From Acutalibacter sp. (lineage in GTDB: Bacteria; Bacillota; Clostridia; Oscillospirales; Acutalibacteraceae), in NCBI GenBank assembly GCA_022801475.1, contig JAAWSH010000086.1, forward strand, positions 1 through 6,939: a DNA stretch of 6,939 nt, read 5' to 3'. Within the stretch, counting starts at the first letter, position 1, and the number at the start of each line of letters is the position of its first letter. The notes below the pieces were generated by a model. The model was not told the DNA's origin, did not search any database, and saw only the letters and a list, made by a program, of their open reading frames with translations. A program made the translations under genes and the position numbers. Below are positions 1 through 6,531 of this stretch, one piece after another.

Positions 1-1352
1 TCCTCCCGGGGCGGCTTGGGGGGCAAAGGCTCGGGCAAAGGTTCTGGGTCTCTCGGGTGCTCCTGCCGGGGCGCGGGGGCTGGGGCCGCCGGCCGGGGAG
101 GCTCCGGGTCGTCCAGCGCTGCCAAAGCGTCTGCCAAGGCTTTCTCCTCATCCAAAGGCTCCTTATGGGGCCGGGGCTGTTCTTTTTTGGGCAAATCCGC
201 CTGCCGGTTCATTACCGGCGCGCCGCTTTCCAGGGCCTCCAGCCGGCGCAGCAGGGCCTCGGGGGTGCTGTCCAGCTGGGGCGCGCACAGCCTTACCAGG
301 GCCATTTCCAAAATCGTGCGCTGGCTGCCATAGCGCATTTTATTCAGGGCCTCTTCCAGCACGTCCATACCGTGGAGGATGTCCGCCAGGCTCATAGTTT
401 TGGCTTGGTCAAGAAGGGTCTCCCGCTCCTTGCCCACAGCGTGCAGCAGGTCCCCAGGGTCTTTCATGGTCTTGCACAGCATAAGGCTGCGGAAATGCTC
501 CGCCAGCTCCTGGCACAGGCGGCTTAGGTCCTTGGACTCCTTGTAAAGCCGGTCAATAATTTCCAGCGCCCTGGCAGCATTTCGGTCCTTTACATAGCCC
601 GCCAGATGTTCCAGGTAGTCCCGCGCAGCCACCCCTGCGGCGGCGTAGACCACCTCTAAAGTCACGTGGCGCCCCCGGCCTAGACACTGGTCCAGCAAAG
701 ACAGGGCGTCCCGCAGGGCCCCGTCCGCTATGCGCGCAATAAGGGCGGCGGCATCCTGGTCCAGCTGGGCCTCCTCCTTTTCGGCCACCTCCAGCAGGCG
801 GCCCGCCATGGCCTGGGGATCAATGCGGTGGAAGTCGAAGCGCTGGCACCGAGAAAGAATGGTGGGCAGCAGCTTGTGCACCTCTGTAGTGGCCAAAATA
901 AAGACCACATGGGGCGGGGGCTCCTCCAGGGTTTTTAGGAGGGCGTTAAAGGCCTGCACACTTAACATGTGCACCTCGTCAATAATATAAACACGGTACT
1001 TGGCCCCAGCGGGGGTAAAGGCCGCTTCCTCAATCAAGGAGCGGATATTTTCAATTCCATTGTTACTGGCCGCGTCAATCTCCACCACGTCCATCAGGGA
1101 GCCTTCCTCCAGCCCCCGGCAGATGTCGCACTGGCCGCAGGGGTCGCCATCCACAGGAGCAAGGCAATTCACCGCCCGGGCCAGTATTTTGGCACACGTA
1201 GTCTTACCTGTTCCCCGAGAGCCGGTGAACAGGTAAGCATGGGCAATTCTGCCCCGGGTCAGCTGGTTTTTCAGGGTCATGGTCACCTGGGGCTGGCCCA
1301 CTACATCGGCAAAAAACCGGGGGCGGTATTTTCGGTAGAGCACCTTGTACAT
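1..1352 (-). CDS. dnaX: DNA polymerase III subunit gamma/tau (partial, C-terminus beyond left edge)
   Basis: Clamp-loader ATPase of the replisome, which loads the beta sliding clamp and, in its long tau form, bridges polymerases and helicase. The visible 450 residues open with MYKVLYRKYRP, the classic DnaX start. They then show Walker A GSRGTGKTT (44-52), a zinc-binding cysteine set (C63, C72, C75, C78), Walker B IIDEVH (123-128), sensor-1 ATTE (154-157) and the SRC motif (167-169). Together these cover AAA+ domains I and II (about 1-240). Domain III follows (about 243-365), then a Pro/Glu/Ala-rich linker (from about 375) leading to the tau-specific region, which lies outside the window. The start is ATG at 1352; AAAAGGG at 1367-1361 is a good Shine-Dalgarno sequence 8 nt upstream. 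It sits directly downstream of the SRP RNA gene, a common Firmicute arrangement, and may be partly transcribed by read-through. An A6G run at codons 389-391 is a candidate slippage site (see findings). Confidence 0.97.
   Translation of the reverse strand, partial: MYKVLYRKYRPRFFADVVGQPQVTMTLKNQLTRGRIAHAYLFTGSRGTGKTTCAKILARAVNCLAPVDGDPCGQCDICRGLEEGSLMDVVEIDAASNNGIENIRSLIEEAAFTPAGAKYRVYIIDEVHMLSVQAFNALLKTLEEPPPHVVFILATTEVHKLLPTILSRCQRFDFHRIDPQAMAGRLLEVAEKEEAQLDQDAAALIARIADGALRDALSLLDQCLGRGRHVTLEVVYAAAGVAARDYLEHLAGYVKDRNAARALEIIDRLYKESKDLSRLCQELAEHFRSLMLCKTMKDPGDLLHAVGKERETLLDQAKTMSLADILHGMDVLEEALNKMRYGSQRTILEMALVRLCAPQLDSTPEALLRRLEALESGAPVMNRQADLPKKEQPRPHKEPLDEEKALADALAALDDPEPPRPAAPAPAPRQEHPRDPEPLPEPLPPKPPRE
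163..188 (-). promoter_or_regulatory. Candidate dnaX frameshift/slippage site with -1 frame stop
   Basis: On the coding strand the zero-frame codons CCC AAA AAA GAA form an AAAAAAG run (188-182). After a -1 shift, or after insertion of one A, the ribosome would read AGA ACA GCC CCG GCC CCA and then stop at TAA (165-163). This would give a protein of about 396 residues that keeps domains I-III and loses the tau region, as the E. coli gamma form does. A weak hairpin (GGC-CCC / GGA-GCC around an ATAA loop, one mismatch) lies just downstream. The run is one base out of the ideal A AAA AAG phase, so tandem ribosomal slippage would leave a mismatch; transcript slippage is the alternative. This is inference. 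Confidence 0.4.
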
Positions 1353-1381
1353 GGCTGCGTCCCTTTTCCTGGAAAAATAAT

Positions 1382-1502
1382 GGGATATGTGAACGGACAG
1401 GCGACCTGCATCGCCCGGGAAAATCCGCTTAATGCTGCTCGGTTCCCCGCCTGACATGGTTCACGGCATCCCGCCGCGCAGACCTGTCCGTCCACATATC
1501 CC
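1382..1502 (-). ncRNA. ffs: Signal recognition particle RNA, small (4.5S-like) type
   Basis: RNA scaffold of the signal recognition particle; it binds Ffh and targets nascent membrane and secreted proteins to FtsY. The apical helix 8 is textbook: GUCAGG, then CGG-GGAA-CCG (GGAA tetraloop at 1446-1443), then AGCAGC, which matches the universally conserved Ffh-binding core. The ends close with a 20-bp helix (1502-1483 with 1401-1382) containing a single G-U wobble, so the molecule is a simple rod of about 121 nt with no room for an Alu domain. It is preceded by a strong promoter (1526-1554) and lies 29 nt upstream of the dnaX start codon. A U-rich run (AUUAUUUUU) follows the closing helix at 1380-1372, so the RNA helix may itself help terminate transcription. 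The exact mature ends are inferred from the helix. A 67-codon reading frame across this RNA is spurious. Confidence 0.95.
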
Positions 1503-1525
1503 ATCTCTTGCTTTTATTTACTTAT

Positions 1526-1554
1526 AGTATACCACAGTCATAGCAGATTTGCAA
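1526..1554 (-). promoter_or_regulatory. Sigma-A type promoter for the SRP RNA (and dnaX)
   Basis: On the minus strand: -35 TTGCAA (1554-1549), a 17-nt spacer, and -10 TATACT (1531-1526) with an extended -10 TG one base upstream. The predicted transcription start is about 1519, some 17 nt before the closing helix of the SRP RNA. Spacing is optimal for the housekeeping sigma factor, as expected for a strongly expressed stable RNA. Confidence 0.85.
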
Positions 1555-1708
1555 TACTTTTTATGGGAGACCTGTCATACTTCGTTACAATAAGAACCCA
1601 AGTTTTACAGAGCAAAGCTCTTGGCCGGCAACGGCTTAGCGGGCCTCCGCAGAACAAAATCTCCGGCACGGCAGTTCCATCATTTCATGCGACGCCCCCC
1701 TTCTCGCC
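1555..1708. other. Gene-free stretch with three adjacent small hairpins
   Basis: No convincing coding region is seen between the terminator at 1709 and the SRP RNA promoter. Read on the + strand it contains AGAGC-AAA-GCTCT (1609-1621), GCCG-GCAA-CGGC (1624-1635) and GCGG-GCCT-CCGC (1639-1650), separated by 2 and 3 nt. GGAGA at 1566-1570 could pair with TCTCC at 1660-1664 to enclose all three. The function and the transcribed strand are unknown. Confidence 0.5.
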
Positions 1709-1737
1709 AAAAAGCCGGCCCCCAAGGGAGCCGGCTT
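1709..1737 (-). terminator. Intrinsic terminator of the NlpC/P60-SLH gene
   Basis: On the minus strand, AAGCCGGC (1737-1730) pairs with GCCGGCTT (1719-1712), with an additional CCC/GGG pairing inside the loop, and the stem runs into TTTTT (1713-1709). It lies 66 nt beyond the stop codon of the surface hydrolase gene and separates it from the SRP RNA promoter. The + strand side has no T-run, so it is directional. Confidence 0.85.
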
Positions 1738-1802
1738 ATCATCTATATTTACGCTGATCAGGGCCTTTGCCCCTCCTCAACCATTGGGCCATTATCTATA
1801 TG

Positions 1803-3632
1803 TCAATACCCCATATCGACATTGCCCGCTTCTTCGGGCATCACTTCATGAATGAACTTAATCAATACCGTGCACGCGGTGGCCCGGTTGGCCGTACCCG
1901 TGGGCTCAAATTTATTGCCGCCCATGCCGTTAACAACCCCATAGGCCCGCAGCCTGTATACCGCGTCCCGGGCGTAACCGCTAATATCCTGGTGGTCGGC
2001 AAAAAGCTCGTGTTCTCCGGTGGGCTCGTCCATACCAAGAGAATCCATATAACGGGAGAGCATCACGCACATTTGCTCCCGGGTAATGGGATCATTGGGA
2101 TTGAACTTGGCCCCGCTGCCCCCAGTGATAATTCCTTTGCTGGTTGCCCAAGCCACCGGGTGGTAATAGTATCCGCCGGTCACATCAGTAAAGCCACCGT
2201 CTGTAAATTCAAAACTGTTTACATCCTCGCCGGAAATATTGGACAAAGCTGTGATAAACTGCGCCCGGGTCATCACCATGTTGGGAGAGAACATGTTGTC
2301 CCCTGTTCCCTTGAAAATACCCCTGGCCACTGCCTCGTCTATTGTCTCGGCGTACCAGTTGGCATAAGTAAAGTCTGTGAAAAGAGCGCCGTTGCTCAGC
2401 ACCGTTGCTACGCTTACCGGCCCGGGTACTGTACCCTTTACGGCCATGGCTTTATAGGTAACCCCCAGCTGGTAGATAGGCACTGCGTAAAGGTCGCTGT
2501 CTAAGGTGGGCTCGCTGCCGTCGGTGGTATAATAAATGTTGGCGTTGCCCGCCGACATGCTCACTGCCTCGCCACTACTGGTAATGGACACAGTGGGCAG
2601 CTGCACCTCTATCAAAAGGGAGGAAATATAGCCGCTAATCCCACTGGAGGTAGTCACTTTATACCAAGTGGTGGAAGTCTGCCCCCCTACCGAAGCCTGT
2701 CCGCCCTCCACGGTCTCCTCCAACTGAAGCTGGGCGCCCTTGTGGAGCACAGCTACCACCGAGGAAGCTGTAGTGGCCTCGGACCGCAGGTTTACCGAAG
2801 TAGCGCTTACCTGGGCGTCATAACTGAACAGATTGCCCGGATCGTCGGTTCCCGGGTCGCTGGGCCCCTCTGGGTAATAATTATCGGTACCGCTCCAGCC
2901 CATGGAGGAAAGCCAATCCCGTACCTCGCTGGCCGGGGCCCAGTCGTTAGACAGCAGCAAGGGCTCTACCGGGGCGTACTGGCCGTTCATCTGGGCAAAG
3001 CCGTCCTCGCCAATGTCGTAGCCCTCTACATTGGTATTTACGTCATACTCGTAGTTAGTATAGTGCACCATTTTGCCGTCAAACTCAAACCAGCCGTTCC
3101 GGGGATACATCACACCATTGTCGAAAAGATGCCAGGAACCCCAGTCACGGGTATAAACAGAGCCGCGCACCATGTTGGTGCCATAGTCGGAGTTGTCCAC
3201 TGCCTCATTATTGCCTATGTAGATACCAATGTGGCCATAAATGCCGCTTTCCGGGTCATAGCGGTCGAACACCGTGACCGCCAGGCCGTGGATGCGGGGC
3301 ACTCCTTCGTCAATGCTGCCAGAGAAGATGCAGTTCTGGTTTACCTGGGAGGTAGCTCCCCCGGCACAGCCCCCTACGCCCAGGTCAGAAAAATAGGCGT
3401 AGAGCAGGCCGGCACAGTCGGAATAGCGTACCCCATTTATAGTCTCTCCTTTGGAGCCAAAGGAGTATTGCCAGCCGTCGTTATAGGCGTCCAGCCCATG
3501 CTGGGCCAGTCCCAGCGAGGTAGGCGTGCCCGCCGCCCGGGCCGAGAGCCCCAGGACAGGCAAAACGCCGACGAGCATAAGGACCGCCAAAAACAGGCAG
3601 AGCCGCTTTTTCATAGGGTTGCGTTTGGTCAT
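1803..3632 (-). CDS. Secreted NlpC/P60-type cell-wall hydrolase with SH3b, chitobiase-like and three SLH domains
   Basis: Exported surface protein of 609 residues, probably a peptidoglycan-cleaving cysteine peptidase held on the envelope by its SLH repeats. A signal peptide (KKR, a hydrophobic core, and a likely cut after SARA at residue 33) is followed by an NlpC/P60-like region (about 40-180). This has the nucleophile motif YSDCAGLLYAYF (Cys73) and GHIGIYIGN (His134); the third polar residue is not clear (D146 or N147 are candidates). Then come a bacterial SH3 domain (about 271-343, with the SVNLRSEATTASSVV pattern), a chitobiase/beta-hexosaminidase C-terminal-like domain (about 345-413, with YYTTDGSEPT), and three SLH repeats (about 416-468, 477-533 and 543-597). 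The start at 3632 is chosen because GAGAGG lies 8 nt upstream; Met7 has no Shine-Dalgarno sequence. It has its own promoter (3731-3759) and terminator (1709-1737), so it is a single-gene unit. The domain assignments are family knowledge; the substrate bond is inferred. Confidence 0.92.
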   Translation of the reverse strand: MTKRNPMKKRLCLFLAVLMLVGVLPVLGLSARAAGTPTSLGLAQHGLDAYNDGWQYSFGSKGETINGVRYSDCAGLLYAYFSDLGVGGCAGGATSQVNQNCIFSGSIDEGVPRIHGLAVTVFDRYDPESGIYGHIGIYIGNNEAVDNSDYGTNMVRGSVYTRDWGSWHLFDNGVMYPRNGWFEFDGKMVHYTNYEYDVNTNVEGYDIGEDGFAQMNGQYAPVEPLLLSNDWAPASEVRDWLSSMGWSGTDNYYPEGPSDPGTDDPGNLFSYDAQVSATSVNLRSEATTASSVVAVLHKGAQLQLEETVEGGQASVGGQTSTTWYKVTTSSGISGYISSLLIEVQLPTVSITSSGEAVSMSAGNANIYYTTDGSEPTLDSDLYAVPIYQLGVTYKAMAVKGTVPGPVSVATVLSNGALFTDFTYANWYAETIDEAVARGIFKGTGDNMFSPNMVMTRAQFITALSNISGEDVNSFEFTDGGFTDVTGGYYYHPVAWATSKGIITGGSGAKFNPNDPITREQMCVMLSRYMDSLGMDEPTGEHELFADHQDISGYARDAVYRLRAYGVVNGMGGNKFEPTGTANRATACTVLIKFIHEVMPEEAGNVDMGY

Positions 3633-3666
3633 ATAGAGTACCTCTCAATCTCAGTAATCGCCGCTG

Positions 3667-3693
3667 AAAAAGCCCGAAAACACAGGACTTTTT
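3667..3693 (-). promoter_or_regulatory. Hairpin in the 5' leader of the surface hydrolase mRNA
   Basis: In the transcript, AAAAAGUCC (3693-3685) can pair with GGGCUUUUU (3675-3667): nine pairs including one G-U, around a 9-nt loop. The same arms on the + strand have a C-A mismatch, so the fold favours the mRNA strand. It sits between the predicted transcription start (about 3724) and the Shine-Dalgarno sequence. It might affect mRNA stability or cause attenuation; no ligand class is recognised. Confidence 0.35.
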
Positions 3694-3730
3694 AAGTGGC
3701 CAGAAACAGCAAGTGTTACAAATTGGTTAC

Positions 3731-3759
3731 ATTTTACCACAGTTTTTCGGATTTTGCAA
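3731..3759 (-). promoter_or_regulatory. Sigma-A type promoter for the NlpC/P60-SLH gene
   Basis: On the minus strand: -35 TTGCAA (3759-3754), a 17-nt spacer, and -10 TAAAAT (3736-3731), with TG one base upstream of the -10. The predicted start near 3724 leaves a leader of about 90 nt. The -35 hexamer, the spacer length and the CTGTGGTA sequence at the -10 are the same as in the SRP RNA promoter. Confidence 0.8.
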
Positions 3760-3917
3760 CCCCCCTTTTGGCTTTTCTCCGCCTGGTTACAGGTTTTTGG
3801 CACTATAAACTGTGGTAGAGGCGTTCCCGCCCCCCTAGAGAGAGAGGTTTTCCGAAAAAGTCGGAGGCATCAGAAATTTGTAAGAAACCCTCTGTCCATA
3901 CGGAACGATTCCCATAG
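3760..3917. other. Gene-free spacer upstream of the surface hydrolase promoter
   Basis: No supported gene lies between the promoter -35 element and the operon terminator. It holds a small inverted repeat, TCCGA-AAAAG-TCGGA (3851-3865), and one GTTACA copy (3786-3791) matching two copies near the transcription start (3715-3720 and 3726-3731). An open frame on the + strand starting in this spacer runs into the antisense of the next gene and has no protein-like features. Confidence 0.6.
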
Positions 3918-3943
3918 AAAAAAGCCTCCAAAAGGAGGCTTTT
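3918..3943 (-). terminator. Intrinsic terminator of the opp operon
   Basis: On the minus strand, AAAAGCCTCC (3943-3934) pairs with GGAGGCTTTT (3929-3920) around a TTTT loop and leads into a six-T run (3923-3918). It begins 15 nt after the stop codon of the ApbE-like gene. This is a strong, canonical structure. On the + strand the stem is followed only by TTTT that is part of the stem, so any reverse activity is probably weak. Confidence 0.9.
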
Positions 3944-3958
3944 CATCATTTTACAAGC

Positions 3959-5206
3959 TTATGGTACATCCTTTCGGCTATATCCTTTATAGATATTTTC
4001 CAGCCGCTGCTCTTTGTCTGTGGAGAGGATTTGGCTCTCTCCTGTCACCGCCAGAGCCTCACAGCCTGAAAGGGCCGCCAGGTCCAGGTCTTGGGCAATA
4101 AACACCGGCTCCGCGGCCAGCATCAGCTGCGCACAGGAGCCTTTCGGGGCATACACTGCCAACGAACGGGCTGCGGCGCGGCACCTGCCATCCGCAATGT
4201 CCACGTAGGGGTGGCGGAACACGCCCTTTTCCACTGGTTGATACCATCCCTGGTCCCTTTCCCCCACCGGGAAACTGCGCATATACACCAAGGCCACCGA
4301 CTGGTCAAAGGGAACCTGTGCTGCTGCCACGGCCTGGTCCTGACGCCAGTCCAGCAGGTTGAAAACCGTACCGGCACTGGTCCCCGGCAGGCAGCGAACA
4401 CATCCGTCGGCACTGGAAAGCACCCCCTCCTGGAACCCTGCCTTTGCCAGCTCTTCCACAAAATAATCCAGGATGAAGGCGTTTTTCTGCCGGTAAAAAT
4501 CCACATATTTTGTGGCGCCGTTCTCTTCTACAAAACGCCTGTACTCTTCTGAAACACGCAAACATAGGCGGTTTTCCCCTAAAAGCTCCACGTTCACCTG
4601 GTTTGGGCTTTGGGCATAGTCAGCCGCCTCCTGGCAAAAGCGGCCCATATCTGGGTCCTGCCAGGGGTCTAGCAGAGCAGCCTCGTGGGCGTCCTGGGCA
4701 AAAAACAGGTCGGTATACAGCTCATACACAGGACCCAGGTATACCCCACGATTTCCCGCCTCTTCCAACATGGAAAAAGCTTGGTAAAGAAGAGGGTCTA
4801 CCTCTATCTCCTCATTGGGGTGGCTGTTAATATACCACATATTGTGTATGTCTGGCTCTTTTGGCTGGACGTCCGCGCTAAACAGCATATGCGCGTTGGC
4901 TAAAAGCTGGGTGTACAGCCCGCGCACCTGCCGCAGCTCATCGCTGCCGGAAAGTCCCCCCTGGGACACCAGATATTCAAAAGTAAAGTCCTCTTCCGTG
5001 CTGAATCCACTGCCCCCGCTCTCAATCCGGGTCCAGCCAGGTTCCGCACTAAGCAGCATATAGACCCCATATCCCAGGCTGGTTAGGGCCACTGCCAGGC
5101 ACACAAAAAACAGCACGGTCCTTCGGCCAATATGCCGCTCGTTTACCTCCACCTTTTCCACTGGCCGGGGGGCCGGGCTTCGCCGTTCCTTTGCGTTTCG
5201 GCCCAT
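3959..5206 (-). CDS. Membrane-anchored, divergent ApbE-like protein
   Basis: A 415-residue protein with a charged cytoplasmic N-terminus (about 1-29), one transmembrane segment (about 30-52, TVLFFVCLAVALTSLGYG) and an extracytoplasmic domain. No exact family match is certain. The order of blocks resembles ApbE, the flavin transferase that attaches FMN to proteins: an early helical part (about 136-196), a KYVDFYRQK...LD block (about 233-247) followed by GFQEGVLSSADGCVRCL (257-273), then RHPYVD (331-336) matching the family's HxxxD. The usual ADALxT metal-binding motif is replaced by CAQLMLA (358-364), losing the Asp and Thr, so it is probably not an active transferase. The start is ATG at 5206, 1 nt after the oppF stop; there is no good Shine-Dalgarno sequence, so translational coupling is likely. 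A TTG at 5218 would add four residues. It is the last gene before the operon terminator. I am sure of the gene and moderately unsure of the family. Confidence 0.85.
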   Translation of the reverse strand: MGRNAKERRSPAPRPVEKVEVNERHIGRRTVLFFVCLAVALTSLGYGVYMLLSAEPGWTRIESGGSGFSTEEDFTFEYLVSQGGLSGSDELRQVRGLYTQLLANAHMLFSADVQPKEPDIHNMWYINSHPNEEIEVDPLLYQAFSMLEEAGNRGVYLGPVYELYTDLFFAQDAHEAALLDPWQDPDMGRFCQEAADYAQSPNQVNVELLGENRLCLRVSEEYRRFVEENGATKYVDFYRQKNAFILDYFVEELAKAGFQEGVLSSADGCVRCLPGTSAGTVFNLLDWRQDQAVAAAQVPFDQSVALVYMRSFPVGERDQGWYQPVEKGVFRHPYVDIADGRCRAAARSLAVYAPKGSCAQLMLAAEPVFIAQDLDLAALSGCEALAVTGESQILSTDKEQRLENIYKGYSRKDVP

Positions 5207-5207
5207 G

Positions 5208-6515
5208 CTACAGCACAACAGCCAAGAGCAGCAGAATGAGGAACAGCGCTATAATGGCACCAATAATAATGAACCCTGCCTTTGCGCCTTTCATGCAGGC
5301 CCGGTAGTTTTTGATATAATTCTTCTTCCGGAACAGTACTGCCGCGATGATACCGATAATGGGCAGCAGCAGGGAAAAGAACGTGTACCAAATATTGCCC
5401 GTATCATGGATGGGCGCACTAAGGATGGCGCTGGTATCCACCGGCTCCTCAACCGGTTCTTCTTCCGGAGCATCCGTATCGCGGATGGTAATGGACTTAA
5501 TGGGCACGCCCTTTTCACGAATGGCCTGATACTCCTCTATCTCTTTGGCGCTGCCATAAACAAAGTGGTTGTGGCCAATATCCGTCATCACTGGCTTGTC
5601 CACCGAATAGTCGTGTACGCTGGGGTCATAGGTAAACAGCACCTTGTTCTTTTCCAGTTGGGGGTCCGGGATGGGAATGGCGGAAATCAGCGAGCGGGTG
5701 TAGGGATGCAGCGGGTAATTGAACAGCTCCTCCGCCTCGGCCACCTCTACGATATTGCCCTTATAGATAACGCCAATGCGGTCTGAGATAAACCGCACAA
5801 TGGAAAGGTCGTGGGCAATAAACAGGTAGGTGACTTCCCTCTCCTGCTGGAACTTCTTTAGCAGGTTCAGCACCTGGGCCCGAATGGACACGTCCAAAGC
5901 GGAGATGGGCTCGTCGGCCACCACCAGCTCGGGCTCCATGACCATGGCCCGGGCCAGGCCGATGCGCTGGCGCTGCCCGCCGGAGAACTCGTGGGGGTAG
6001 CGGGTCAGGTGTTCCGGCAGCAGACCCACCTCTGTGATCATATTGCGTACCTTTTCCACCCGGTCGGCTTCGTTTTTAAACAGGTGGAAGTTATACAGCC
6101 CTTCGCTGACAATATAGTCCACGGTGGCGCGCTCGTTGAGAGAGGCCGCCGGGTCCTGGAACACCATCTGAATGTTGCGGATGACCTCCCGGTCCAGGGA
6201 GTGGGGAATCTTGCCGGTAATGGGCACGCCCTTATAGAGGATCTCACCAGCGGCGCAGGGATTAACCCGAATCACCGCCCGGCCAATGGTGGTTTTGCCC
6301 GAGCCGGACTCCCCCACCAGAGAGAAGGTCTCTCCCTTATAAATGTCGAAGGACGCGTCCTTCACCGCCCGTACGGCGCTGTCTCCTTTGCCAAAAGTGA
6401 TGTCCACATTGCGGATGGACAAAAGCACCTCCCGGCCGTTTTCGTCAATAGGGCCGTGCTGGGGAAGATGGCGCACTTTCGCGCCTGTTTCTGTTTTTGT
6501 CTTTGTGTTATTCAC
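5208..6515 (-). CDS. oppF: Oligopeptide ABC transporter ATP-binding protein OppF with C-terminal membrane extension
   Basis: One of the two ATPases that power oligopeptide import with OppA, OppB and OppC. All ABC motifs are present: Walker A GESGSGKT (68-75), Q-loop Q120 in MVFQDP, signature FSGGQRQR (177-184), Walker B ELVVADEP (196-203), D-loop SALD and H-loop His235. The oligopeptide-family tail [16 protein letters not shown] (270-285) is followed by a cysteine-free region [10 protein letters not shown]...HNHFVYGS (301-322), typical of Gram-positive Opp/Ami proteins. Family members usually end near residue 330-350. This one continues through an acidic linker [10 protein letters not shown] (351-360) to two hydrophobic segments (about 375-395 and 414-435) separated by a basic loop. 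The start is GTG at 6515: AGGAGGG (6528-6522) lies 6 nt upstream and overlaps the oppD stop codon region. It is embedded between oppD and the ApbE-like gene, so co-translation is likely. Confidence 0.95.
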   Translation of the reverse strand: MNNTKTKTETGAKVRHLPQHGPIDENGREVLLSIRNVDITFGKGDSAVRAVKDASFDIYKGETFSLVGESGSGKTTIGRAVIRVNPCAAGEILYKGVPITGKIPHSLDREVIRNIQMVFQDPAASLNERATVDYIVSEGLYNFHLFKNEADRVEKVRNMITEVGLLPEHLTRYPHEFSGGQRQRIGLARAMVMEPELVVADEPISALDVSIRAQVLNLLKKFQQEREVTYLFIAHDLSIVRFISDRIGVIYKGNIVEVAEAEELFNYPLHPYTRSLISAIPIPDPQLEKNKVLFTYDPSVHDYSVDKPVMTDIGHNHFVYGSAKEIEEYQAIREKGVPIKSITIRDTDAPEEEPVEEPVDTSAILSAPIHDTGNIWYTFFSLLLPIIGIIAAVLFRKKNYIKNYRACMKGAKAGFIIIGAIIALFLILLLLAVVL

Positions 6516-6521
6516 GCCAGG

Positions 6522-6531
6522 CCCTCCTCTA
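6522..6531 (-). promoter_or_regulatory. Ribosome binding site of oppF abutting the oppD stop codon
   Basis: The oppD stop TAG (6531-6529) runs directly into GAGGAGGG (6529-6522), a near-perfect Shine-Dalgarno sequence, 6 nt before a GTG codon at 6515. This fixes the GTG as the oppF start and suggests coupled translation of the two ATPases. Confidence 0.85.

Noticed and set aside
1301..1504. 67-codon minus-strand frame beginning MGYVDGQ
   Set aside because: It lies across the SRP RNA, whose conserved core and closing helix explain the sequence; it is not a protein gene.
2742..3695. Long open frame (317 codons) on the + strand
   Set aside because: It is the antisense of the NlpC/P60-SLH gene, has no recognisable domain or Shine-Dalgarno sequence, and is explained by GC-rich codon use on the other strand.
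3851..3865. TCCGA-AAAAG-TCGGA inverted repeat as a second terminator
   Set aside because: The stem is only 5 bp and no T-run follows on either strand.
3754..4101. + strand open frame spanning the spacer and the end of the ApbE-like gene
   Set aside because: It overlaps a terminator and the antisense of a real gene and has no protein-like features.
5207..5218. TTG start for the ApbE-like gene at 5218
   Set aside because: It would overlap the end of oppF and has no Shine-Dalgarno sequence; the ATG at 5206, one base after the oppF stop, fits translational coupling better. The TTG cannot be fully excluded.
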